Source: Isoetes taiwanensis (Eukaryota; Streptophyta; Lycopodiopsida; Isoetales; Isoetaceae). Taken from it: DNA of 64,000 nucleotides. Made by a program: the position numbers and the translations under genes. Shown piece by piece: positions 1 to 9,263 of the stretch; the first letter of the stretch is position 1, and every line of letters begins with the position of its first letter. Location of the stretch: NCBI GenBank assembly GCA_021234155.1, contig JAJEKV010000046.1, positions 5,587,012 to 5,651,011 of the forward strand, in the 5' to 3' direction. The notes below the pieces were generated by a model. It was not told where the DNA came from and did no database searches. It worked only from the letters and a program-made list of their open reading frames with translations.

Positions 1-710
1 CATAGAATAACCTAGAATAACTGCAAACATAGTTGAATTGGTAAGTATGTCGAAATCGCTCAAATTATATACGCCCAAATTGGGTTAGGGTTCCAAGAAT
101 GGAAACCTCCCAAATTTTCTCTTATGGAAACCTCCCCAGCTTTCAGCCAAAGCCTGGGGAGGTTTCCAATCTTGCTAACCTGGGGAGGTTTCCATAAAAT
201 CCCAAAAATATATTAATTTTTCTTTTATGACAGCAGCTATTCATAATAACCCAAATTTAATGTCTATGGCCATGGCTCAGAATATCTTTGGCACTCATTT
301 GGAGTGAGGCGTCCATAGGTATGGCGATGGAGGACGCATTATCCAGGTACGCATTCATTCGCAACAGCATTGCAATTTTTGGAAAACATATCAACTGCTT
401 AGCATAGATGTGTGCTTCGACATGAATTTTTCTGGTTAGATGGTGGACAAAAGAAACAGTAGCTGTTGTCACCAGATCAAATAGGAGAATAGGTCTTGAA
501 ATCGCGTGGCAGCTTGCTAGTATAAAATCCCAAAAATATATTAATTTTTCTTTTGTGACAGCAGCTATTCATAATAACCCAAATTTAATGTCTATGGCCA
601 TGGCTCAGAATATCTTTGGCACTCATTTGGAGTGAGGCGTCCATAGGTATGGTGATATGAATCATTGTTTACGGGAAACTGAACTACTGAATAACAGCAT
701 TTTATATGAA
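1..710. repeat. Duplicated repeat mosaic
   Basis: No gene is visible. A segment at about 199-330 recurs in the same orientation at about 526-652. The segment at about 311-520 recurs at about 3,190-3,392 with only small differences. A 42-bp hairpin unit built from GGAAACCTCCCC arms lies at about 126-167 and has a relative at 5,032-5,075. The arrangement looks like broken pieces of one repeat family. Confidence 0.75.
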
Positions 711-1278
711 GAACAAGATCCAACTTGAAGAACAAGACCCAGGAACATCATATATATCACAAACAAATACATCGATGAGCACGTTTAACCACCCAACCGG
801 GTCCACAGGGTTTCTGCAAGCATGGGCAATCACAAACATTCAATCTGTGGCTACTCCGCGTAGCTCCGGAGTAAAGACTAATATCCCAGGTATCCGTTTA
901 TGAGAATTCTTCCTCTTCTCCCTTCACATGAAGAAAGAAACCGTCTCAGCACTTATCAAGGGATTTTCTGATAATCGAAAGGGCCAGTTTCCATCTGATC
1001 TGGTCGGCAGGCTCCTTCACTAGTCTCGGATGCTCGGATGCAAAGAAATGCTGGTCTGCACTGCTAGCATGTAGAAATCGATCCCATATAGGAATCAGCC
1101 AATCTGAGCAGACTCCCGATTCAGATATAATCAGCCCTGGTCGGCCATATCAGTCTTCAAAAGAGCTTATGGGTCTGCCCTTGTGCATGATTTACTGCTC
1201 GTCTCGGTGAACTAGGCGCCGGATTGTTGCCCACGAACCTCTGCTCTGTCCATGAATCGCTGTTCAAGACCCAGGTCG
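711..1278. other. No recognisable gene
   Basis: Short open frames only, none with a recognisable domain. Nothing else is seen before the MITE that follows. Confidence 0.5.
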
Positions 1279-1494
1279 CAGGGTTCGAAATTAGGGGGGT
1301 TCGACCCTTAAAACTCCGGTCATTCCAAAAAATTTCCGATAGCCAAAAAGTATTCCCGGCATTTTTTCAGGCTATTTTTTGGGAAGTTTCTAAGGATTTC
1401 CGGGAAAGTACACTATATTTTCATGTATTTCCGGCAGCCATAAATGTAAGCAGGCATTTTTAATGGTTACGTCGAATTCTAATTTCGAACCCTG
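1279..1494. mobile_element. hAT-like MITE with 8-bp target duplication
   Basis: A 216-bp element begins CAGGGTTCGAAATTAG and ends with the reverse complement CTAATTTCGAACCCTG, giving 16-bp perfect terminal inverted repeats. It is flanked on both sides by the 8-bp direct repeat CCAGGTCG (1,271-1,278 and 1,495-1,502). A TIR starting CAGGG with an 8-bp target duplication is typical of non-autonomous hAT elements. It has no coding capacity. The perfect target duplication suggests it is fairly young. Confidence 0.88.
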
Positions 1495-1502
1495 CCAGGT
1501 CG

Positions 1503-3148
1503 CCCATCTGTGTGTTCTGTAATAGGTCCGCTCTCCTCCCCTCTGACAGATCGTATTCCCTGTTCTCTTTGCTGAACCAGCCGTTTTCCAAAAGGCCATG
1601 CATAATAAACATGCATAATAAAGGTAAGGATTTAATATCTTGTAATAATAGCCCCTTCTATATGTGCTCACGTTTCCCCTTTTTCAAATAAAGGCCCACC
1701 TCTTTATAAAGTTATCCTAAGATAGACCCCTCCTTTAATTGAACGTCCACCTGTAATAAGGGAAAGGCCCTTTATCTTTAGAATCTTGGCTCTTTTCCCC
1801 ATAATATTCGATGCCTTCTTATAAATTCGAGCACCCTTAGCCCATTAAAAGTCAATGGGGCTTTATTATTCTCAAACCAATGGTTCATGACCCCTTTCAA
1901 TAATAATGCCCTTGCCCATATAACACTAGGCAACAACTAGAAATATTTGCATAACTTTGCCATATTTTGCCATGCCGCATAACCCTGTCGCCGTGGACCA
2001 CTCCCCCGTGCCGTACTTCATATCAATTCCATCCCTTCTTAAAAAAGATCGTCCCCGATCGTCCGAGTACACCCTAATTTGGGCCATCCCTTCTCAAGAC
2101 GATTGTGACACCTAAGAGTTCCTCAGACCCTGCAAACTCAAGAATGGTTATATAAGTTATTGTACTTCGCCAGTATCTTATACCCATTGGAACCTCCACG
2201 TCCCTATCTTTTTAAATCCCTGCAAAACTTTAAAAGCATTTATGGATATCCGCGTACTTCCATAGTACGATATATCCTTGTACCTCCGCGGTACGTTTTT
2301 ATCTTTCATACCTCCGCGGTACTACTTAATTGTATCTCCACGATACAATATCTCCATGATACCAAATCCACCATGGATATACACAAGAAATAAAATTTTT
2401 ACTCTTTATTCCGCATAAAGAAAATCAACTTATGAACTTTACCTATGAGTCTGTCGCATAGGAAACAGTTTGAGATTCCACATCCAGATTTTGTGTCAAT
2501 ATCCTTGACAGCTTGTCCGTAAAGTCCCTTCCCAACACTTAACACTAAGCAAATCTGCAAATAAGGTCAGGTGTTAATATAGATGACTTCTCAAGTCGAA
2601 TATTTATCTAAATGACCCCCACGGCCAGTCACTCTCTCAGATCACCACAATCTAACTCCGCAATCTTAAGCAGGATGTTTTTGCAGTTCTCCATACTCAG
2701 GCTTAGATGTTGGAATTTACACAGGCTCAAATGACCAACAGGAACTTCTAGAGATGGCAAGAGGTTATGGCGGGTAGTTTGGCTATTATGATAAAGCAAA
2801 GCTCAGTGTTTTGCAGCAGTGGTTTTCTTGTCTCCATGACAAGCTATTTGTCTCCATGACAACTCATTCTCAACAAATCAGTCCCTATGCGCTTCGAGCA
2901 TTCTCCATGAAAGCACCGAGTTTTTTTTCTCTGCTACTATTGCTCCAACTTCACTTGCAACAGTAATTGTCAAATCCTCCTTACTTGGACTCCACGTTCC
3001 AAGGATTCGCCAGTTCACTCATATACTTGACCCCAACACACTTTTTAACGAAGTTCAACCCTAACTGCACTTGCAGCACAAACTTGCAAGATTCTCGGTG
3101 TGTCGCAGCCCTGATGTTCCCATAGCCCATAGATTCCAGAAGAATCGC
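1503..3148. other. Non-coding, LTR-retrotransposon remnants
   Basis: No convincing gene. At about 1,994-2,023 there is a block closely matching the block next to the primer-binding site at 3,149-3,190. On the minus strand a purine-rich stretch (about 2,025-2,045) precedes it, as a polypurine tract would. From about 2,160 to 2,360 a short motif ending in cgcggta or cacgata recurs, probably a degenerate minisatellite. Confidence 0.4.
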
Positions 3149-3166
3149 AACCACGCTCTGATACCA
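3149..3166 (-). other. LTR retrotransposon primer-binding site (tRNA-iMet type)
   Basis: The minus strand reads TGGTATCAGAGCGTGGTT. This is complementary to the 3' end of plant initiator methionine tRNA and is the usual primer-binding site of plant LTR elements. The expected long LTR cannot be delimited: a block of about 25 bp upstream on the minus strand (3,167-3,191) is the only part shared with 1,994-2,023. This is a remnant, not a complete element. Confidence 0.6.
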
Positions 3167-3192
3167 CTCCCCCGTGCTGTACTTCATATCAT

Positions 3193-3392
3193 ATGGCGAT
3201 GGAGGACGCATTATCCGGTACGCATTCATTCGCAACAGCATTGCAATTTTTGGAAAACATATCAACTGCTTAGCATAGATGTGTGCTTCGACATGAATTT
3301 TTCTGGTTAGATGGTGGACAAAAGAAACAGTAGCTGTTGTCACCAGATCAAATAGGGGAATAGGTCTTGAAATCGCGCGGCAGCTTGCTAGT
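3193..3392. repeat. Second copy of the 311-520 repeat
   Basis: About 200 bp nearly identical to positions 311-520, in the same orientation, with a few single-base differences. The flanks differ: the first copy runs into an A/T-rich segment and this one into unrelated sequence. Confidence 0.8.
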
Positions 3393-4712
3393 GATGGGCT
3401 TTCTGTAGTTCTGACATCCAGAGATATAAACTCTGGCCTCGCAGCTGTGAAACAGCTTAAACAAGACAAATTCCTTAGCTGGCTCAAGGAACAATATCAA
3501 GATGGTATTGATATACTGGTCATACCGTGTTTGCAATGTGGAATCAGTAATACTGTGTTTGCAATGTGGATGCTTTTGTTCTGATATAATATGCCCTATA
3601 GATCAATAATGCTGGAGTCTTGATGGTTTCCGAGGAAGAACCAGACTACAACAGGTTATTGTTTGTATGAGTCATTGAACATGATGTCTTCAAGGTCTTA
3701 TTTTAGCTTTCTTCAAACCTAAACACATTCATTGGTAAATGAGGAAGTTTTTGTAAGATACTGCATATATCAGACTTTAGAAGTTTTCCCACTTGGGATT
3801 TTATATTTTACAGACGATTTTATTTCAGCTGAGGCGTCCACATTGCACAGAGGTATTGTGAATTTTTGAAGCTATTTCGGTTTGAGTAATAATATCTATC
3901 TTTTTTGTGTAAGAACCCTTTGCTTCAGTAAGGCATATGAATGGTTGTGCTTTGATTTTAACTGTGTAGCCGATATGGTCTATTTCTCTTAAAAAGCAAT
4001 ATGCAGTTTGGCTTATATGCATGAACCGTGTGATAATTTCTCATGGTAATATAAACTGGAACTACTTGTTTAAAACTAAGATTTATTATTTACCTGCTTG
4101 AATATTTTTATTTCTTCATGTGAAGTTCAGATAACATTCTTGGCTAGGTCCAGTTCATTTTCATTCATGCATAAGCTGATAGCACGCTACGGAAGTAGTT
4201 TGGAAGCTACTATCCAAAATCCTTGACATTGTCAATTTAATTTCATATGTTTTTTCCTTTCCTATTTCTGATTTAATTCTAAAACCATTGCAATGGTTAC
4301 ATCTACTGAGCATGACAACCATCCATCTCTCTTCATATTGCCCCATATGCCATAATCAAACATACTGAAGCTTGAATCCCTAAATTCTAAGGATTAGACT
4401 ATAAAACAGGGATGTCGGCCAGTTTTAGGGACTCAGAAGACTCTGCTCTTCAATCCGATCTCAGCAACCTGTTTTTTTTGCTAGCCGCTCCAATTCCGAC
4501 CTCTACCGAAATACTATAAACATTCTATGGAAACCTCCCCTAGTTTCCTCGGAAAATTGGGAAGGTTTCCATTAAAATATTTAAAAAAATAAAGGGCCGT
4601 AATTAATAAAGGCGGGTGTAATTAATAAGGGCATGTTTACACAACCACCGAGGTAGCTATTAAAGAAGCACGTGGATCAAGGCAGATCGTGGAGAGCTTT
4701 TTTTACTAATTT
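3393..4712. other. No recognisable gene
   Basis: AT-rich sequence with only short open frames on either strand. One isolated GGAAACCTCCCC-type unit with its inverted partner lies at about 4,527-4,573. It looks like an outlier of the array at 4,713-5,085. Confidence 0.5.
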
Positions 4713-5085
4713 TTATGGGAAATCTCCCCAATTTTCCACGGAAACCTCCCCTGTTTTCGTATATGGAAACCTCCCCTGGTTTTCCAGGAAAGTTGGGGAG
4801 ATTTCCAGGGAAAGTTGGTGAGGTTTCCAGGGAAAGGTGGGGAGGTTTCCATGGAAACCTCCCCTATTTTTCAAAATGGAAACCTCCCCAGGTTTGCCTG
4901 GAAAGTTGGGGAGGTTTCCAAGGAAGGGTGGGGAGGTTTTCGGGAAAATGAGGGAGGTTTCCAGGGAAAGTTGGGGAGGTTTCCACTGAAAGTGGGGAGG
5001 TTTCCATGGAAAATTGGAGAGTAGCAAGATTGGAAACCTCCCCAGGCTTTGGCTGAAAGCTGGGGAGGTTTCCATAAAATTCAAA
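4713..5085. repeat. Array of GGAGGTTTCC units in both orientations
   Basis: About 13-14 copies of a 24-26-bp unit whose core is GGGGAGGTTTCC, or its complement GGAAACCTCCCC, packed into 370 bp. The orientation switches several times, for instance at the palindrome near 4,850, so a single strand could fold extensively. The open frames here encode only repetitive Pro/Phe/Gly peptides and are by-products of the repeat. Confidence 0.85.
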
Positions 5086-5784
5086 AAATATATTAATTTT
5101 TCTTTTATGACAGCAACTATTCATAATAACCCAAATTTAATGAAAAAACCATCGTGTGGAAATGGGTTTGGAAGAATGTTTTGCTGCCAAAGTCTGCACA
5201 CTTTTATGGCAGATTGTGCATGGGTCTCTGAGGGTGAACAGGGTGGTGCATAAGTTCAGAAATGATGCAAGTCCAATTTGCCATGTCTGTGGGAGAGCGA
5301 ATAAACATTAGTACTGCCCTAATATCCAAAAAATATGGGATAAATTCAAAGAAATCTTATAACCCACAATTTGGTTAAAGGAAGTGGTGTTAGTGAGGTA
5401 CCCTAATACCTGGTCTATTCCAATAAAATTGGCTATTCATTGGAAGTGCTGGTCTATATGTTGTTCTTTAAGATCAATTCATTGATGCATCTAGTTTGTT
5501 GGGATCGTTGAAAGCTAAATTCTTGAAGCAGATCTAGTGTTTAGAAGTCAAGGAGGATGGCGCACAAGAAAAATGGGACCGTTTTCTTAATTGGTTCTAG
5601 ACCGTAAATGCTTAATTGATGTGGGGTGGATTTGCTCTATTGGACACTTTATCCACTGAGTTTTTAGTCCTCATTGTACTTTCTTGGTAACTTTCTCTGA
5701 ATAACAAAGCTCACTAGGTAGTGAGATAGATAGATAGTAGTTTTAATGTCACGCCACTAGGCAGCATCCAACTGGACACGTGAA

Positions 5785-5788
<4 letters not shown>
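5086..5788. other. No recognisable gene; repeat flank
   Basis: The first 60 bp match the segment following the hairpins at about 177-245 and 526-590. The minus-strand text contains short fragments reminiscent of degraded transposon coding, but no frame is long enough to assign. Confidence 0.4.

Positions 5789-5816
<28 letters not shown>
5789..5816. repeat. (GA)14 microsatellite at a LINE 3' end
   Basis: Fourteen GA units directly abut the 3' terminus of the minus-strand LINE that follows (minus strand ATTTCATTTCATTTC then TC repeats). Confidence 0.95.
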
Positions 5817-5819
<3 letters not shown>

Positions 5820-7414
5820 GAAATGAAATGAAATGTTGTATTTACGTTTAAAAGACCATCAGGTCTATACAACGTTCACCCCAGATTACATACAATCCAA
5901 TATTACATATGAGCTCTCAGTCAGAGTCTCATTAATTACTCTGCAATCTCATCCTTCTCATAATCTTCTAATAAAGATTTAAAGTTATCAATATGCATCT
6001 CTCTTATTTGGTACATATCTACTAGGTAGTTACAAACATTTTTTTTCGGGAGTTGAAAGAACTGGATCAAATTATAGACATGCACATCGTGTCGACTTCG
6101 TAACGTCGTATATGCTGGACATTTAATAATGACATGTTCTTCGTCCTCGATTTCATCTTGGCCGCATACTCTACATGTCCTCCTATGTCTTGGGATATTC
6201 CCCCATCTCCCAATCTCCACCCCTAAATGATGTGAGCTTAGACGAAATCTGCAGACCATGTGTCTCATCTTGGTTGATTGTTTTTCTGTCAGGTACCGCG
6301 CCTCGTGCAAAGCAGGGTTCAGTGATTCTTTATAGTATAGCATTTTCGTACCAGCACCGTCCCACATTTTTAGCTTAATATGATCCTTGACCCAGTCTCT
6401 TATCTCGCTTTTATTTCGGGGCACTTCCTCCAAATTCATCCCCCACTTTCCAAGCCATTTTTGAATATCAGCATGCCACCCCTTTAACTTACTTTCCTCC
6501 AATGCCATACGAGGGAGTCTGTCATCATCCATGCCCTGTACTTTATTAAGATATATTAACGTCTGGTACAATGCTTCTCCTTCTAATGGGAGCATCCCTG
6601 TTTCAGTCAATATCATCTCATATGGTGTTTGTACCTTAACTCCTAATTCTGACAGTAGGAATTTTTTTTGGATCTTCTCCACCTGTTTCCACATGTCCAA
6701 GGATAACCCTGGCCCCCATACCTCTACTCCATACAGAATGACTGCTTGGACTAGAACTTTATAGAGCATTTTCTTTAAACTGAAATCTACAATTCGAGCT
6801 TTCACCGCATTTTTTTTTTTTTGGAGTGCAAACAACAAGACGTAGCCCCCGTCGAGTTCTCTCGTACTCTTGCCTTTGTTCCACCTATAGGTCTGGTCAA
6901 CTATCAGCCCCAGGTATTTATATGTGTTTGTTATAGCCGCCATCTCATTCTTATACATAAAGCAGTACTTATCTGTTTTTGTGGTGCCAAAAATAACCAT
7001 TTTTGTCTTATCAAGATTAACCGTCATCCCCTTAGAGGAACAAAAATCCGCTAGAATATTAAGATGTCTCTGCATACCTTCTTTGCTTCTGGAGATGAGT
7101 ACAATGTCATCTGCATATAGCAACAAACGAACTGTGAATCCTGCAATTTGAGATCCATCTCCGCCTCCTAAAAAAATCCAGTCCTCAAGTTCATCTATAA
7201 AAATACCAAACAGAGTTGGAGACAACGGGCAGCCCTGTTTGACTCCAATATTACTGTCAATTATGTCCTTGCATTCTTCGAAGAGAGGTACTGACAACTG
7301 GGCAAGAACCTTCTCATATAAGCAAGCCACTGCATTTTGCAATCGTTGAGGTACTCCAAGTTTTTCCAGTCTTATCCATAGGTTTGATCTGGGAACCATA
7401 TCAAATGCTTCCCA

Positions 7415-7417
<3 letters not shown>
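5817..7417 (-). mobile_element. LINE copy A, 5'-truncated
   Basis: A minus-strand non-LTR retrotransposon fragment. It starts inside the reverse transcriptase at the AFD motif (about 7,405) and runs to a 3' end of short ATTTC repeats. It is bracketed by (GA)n on both sides. The single open frame is still uninterrupted, so the copy is relatively young. 5' truncation is usual for target-primed reverse transcription. Confidence 0.9.
5936..7414 (-). CDS. LINE reverse transcriptase, C-terminal half (copy A)
   Basis: Encodes the C-terminal part of a LINE ORF2 polyprotein. From the N-terminus: truncated RT motif (AFDMV), the GVKQGCPLSPTLFG block, then the catalytic YADD box in LLLYADDIVLIS, followed by thumb and C-terminal sequence. 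Near the end is a zf-RVT zinc-binding module with C-R-V-C spacing and a downstream H and C (RRTCRVCGQDEIEDEEHVII). About 490 residues are open without a stop, but the endonuclease and RT fingers are missing, so it cannot act alone. The protein would copy LINE RNA at nicked chromosomal DNA. It is closely similar to the RT of copy B. Confidence 0.9.
   Translation of the reverse strand, partial: WEAFDMVPRSNLWIRLEKLGVPQRLQNAVACLYEKVLAQLSVPLFEECKDIIDSNIGVKQGCPLSPTLFGIFIDELEDWIFLGGGDGSQIAGFTVRLLLYADDIVLISRSKEGMQRHLNILADFCSSKGMTVNLDKTKMVIFGTTKTDKYCFMYKNEMAAITNTYKYLGLIVDQTYRWNKGKSTRELDGGYVLLFALQKKKNAVKARIVDFSLKKMLYKVLVQAVILYGVEVWGPGLSLDMWKQVEKIQKKFLLSELGVKVQTPYEMILTETGMLPLEGEALYQTLIYLNKVQGMDDDRLPRMALEESKLKGWHADIQKWLGKWGMNLEEVPRNKSEIRDWVKDHIKLKMWDGAGTKMLYYKESLNPALHEARYLTEKQSTKMRHMVCRFRLSSHHLGVEIGRWGNIPRHRRTCRVCGQDEIEDEEHVIIKCPAYTTLRSRHDVHVYNLIQFFQLPKKNVCNYLVDMYQIREMHIDNFKSLLEDYEKDEIAE

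Positions 7418-7461
<44 letters not shown>
7418..7461. repeat. (GA)n microsatellite between LINE copies A and B
   Basis: About 22 GA units separate the truncated 5' edge of LINE copy A from the 3' end of LINE copy B. Confidence 0.95.
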
Positions 7462-7464
<3 letters not shown>

Positions 7465-7939
7465 AAATTGAAATGAAATGATTTTATTTATGTCCATGAG
7501 ACCATCAGGTCTAGAGGACCACTACAATCATTACACATACAAATCACCTCTACTAACCATCCAGTGTATCACAAGGAATACCACTAGATGTGCTCTCTTC
7601 CTCATCATATATTTCCAACAAATGCTTATAGCTTTTAATAGACAATTCTCTCACCTGCATAACTTCAGTTAAGTAACCTCCTATAATCTCAGTCGGTAGT
7701 CCAAAAAATTCTCGTAGGGATAAACCCAATGTAATACCATACATCCTTCACAAGTTTCGATAAGCAGTACATTTTAATATAAGGTGCGCTTCATCTTCAA
7801 TATCATCTGTCCCACACACTTTACAGGTACGTCTGTGTCGCGAAAAGTTCCCCCATCTCCCTACTTCCACTCCCAAATGGTGCGAACTAAGTCTCAATCT
7901 ACATATCAAGTGTCTTTTAAAATATGACAATCTTCCTGC

Positions 7940-7943
<4 letters not shown>

Positions 7944-7971
<28 letters not shown>

Positions 7972-8023
7972 GAAGGACGTGAAACTTTATTAATCATCAG
8001 AAACGAGCAACAGAGATGGGGGA
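7944..8023 (-). mobile_element. 80-bp poly(A) retroposon in LINE B
   Basis: On the minus strand this is a short 3'-end fragment with an AATAAA signal, then 28 consecutive A residues (7,944-7,971 as T). It is flanked by the 8-bp direct repeat CTGCAAGG at 7,936-7,943 and 8,024-8,031. Removing it restores the LINE reading between the two halves. It is a severely 5'-truncated product of target-primed reverse transcription; the source transcript is unknown. Confidence 0.85.
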
Positions 8024-8732
8024 CTGCAAGGTGTGGTGCCTCTATCATATCTAAATTGATACAATCTCTATAGAAGATCATCTTGGTTCCAGGTCTTTCC
8101 CATAGCTTCTATTTCCCTTTATTATAAATGTATTCTTCCAATTCTTTCTCTTCAACGTGTATTTCATCTAGTTCCATCTTCCATTTTCGAGCCCATTCTC
8201 CTATACTTTTTGCACCCGATTCAGATATTTTAGTGTTTGATGCAATGCTTCCAGCTCTAAAGGCGTCATTCCAGCTTCAGCAAGCATCATTGGAAGGGGA
8301 GTCTGCATCTTTACACCTAGTTCTATAAGAAGAAATTTCTTTTGTACTTTCTCGATCCTTTTCCACAATTCCAATGATAATCCGGGTTCCCAAGTTTCAC
8401 AACCATATAATACCACCGAACGAACCAAAGATATATAAAGCATCTTTTTACGTTTCCAATCCACAATTTCTGCTTTTCTGCATTTCCTCTGTAACGCAAA
8501 AAGTGATTTTATTCCCGCATCTATTCTCTGTTCAACTGTAGTATTCCAACTATAATTATGATCAACCACAAGACCCAAATATTTGTAATTTTTTGCTATC
8601 TCCACCTGCTCTCTTTTATAATGGAAATAATAATCACGTGATCTAGTGCCAAAAATCAATATTTTTGTTTTACCCAAATTTACCTTCATTTCGGTAGCGT
8701 CACAAAACCTGGCAAGCGCATCTAAGTCATTA

Positions 8733-9263
8733 GGGATTTTTTGAGATCATAAAAGGGCCTTCTAAGAACTGCTGACTAAGCTATATGAACTACCAATCAG
8801 AAAACAAAATTGGTAATCTAGTCAGCAAAACAGTTATAACTTACTCACTGGATCACATTTTCTAGCATAAGTGTTGATAGAAAAGTCCAAATGAGCTCTT
8901 GTTTGGTGCAATAGATAGATCTCATTGAGATCTTTCCAACCTTGGGTGGTTTGCATATCTTTTATCCCCGTAGGATAGTAAAAAATGGTAAAAACCATAT
9001 TTTTTGGAGTTTTGACAATCATAAGTGGTTAAAATATGTGCAAAGCACCTAAGACTAGAAAGATCTCAACGCGATTTGCACTAAACGAGAGCTCATTTGG
9101 ACTTTTCTATCAATAGTTATGCTAGAAAATGTGATCCAGTGAGTTAGTATAATAGTTTTGGTGACTGGACCCGTCAGGGCTCTGATTTCTGATTGGTAGT
9201 TCATTTATCTTCATTTGGCTTAGTGCATGTTTTGAAGGCCCTTTTTTAATCTCAAAAAAACCC
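8733..9263. mobile_element. TA-flanked foldback MITE in LINE B
   Basis: A 531-bp element with termini GGGATTTTTTGAGAT and its near complement ATCTCAAAAAAACCC, flanked by TA on both sides (8,731-8,732 and 9,264-9,265). The inverted similarity continues inward for roughly 200 bp on each side (for example CACTGGATCACATTTTCTAG in both arms), so nearly the whole element can fold back. A TA duplication fits the Tc1/mariner-type superfamily. No coding capacity. Confidence 0.85.

Noticed and set aside
3149-3191. An LTR only about 25 bp long next to the primer-binding site
   Set aside because: No LTR element has so short a repeat. Deletion or recombination of an older element is more likely.
4713-5124. 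Several Pro/Phe/Gly-rich open frames on both strands
   Set aside because: They translate the GGAGGTTTCC repeat in different frames and carry no independent coding signal.
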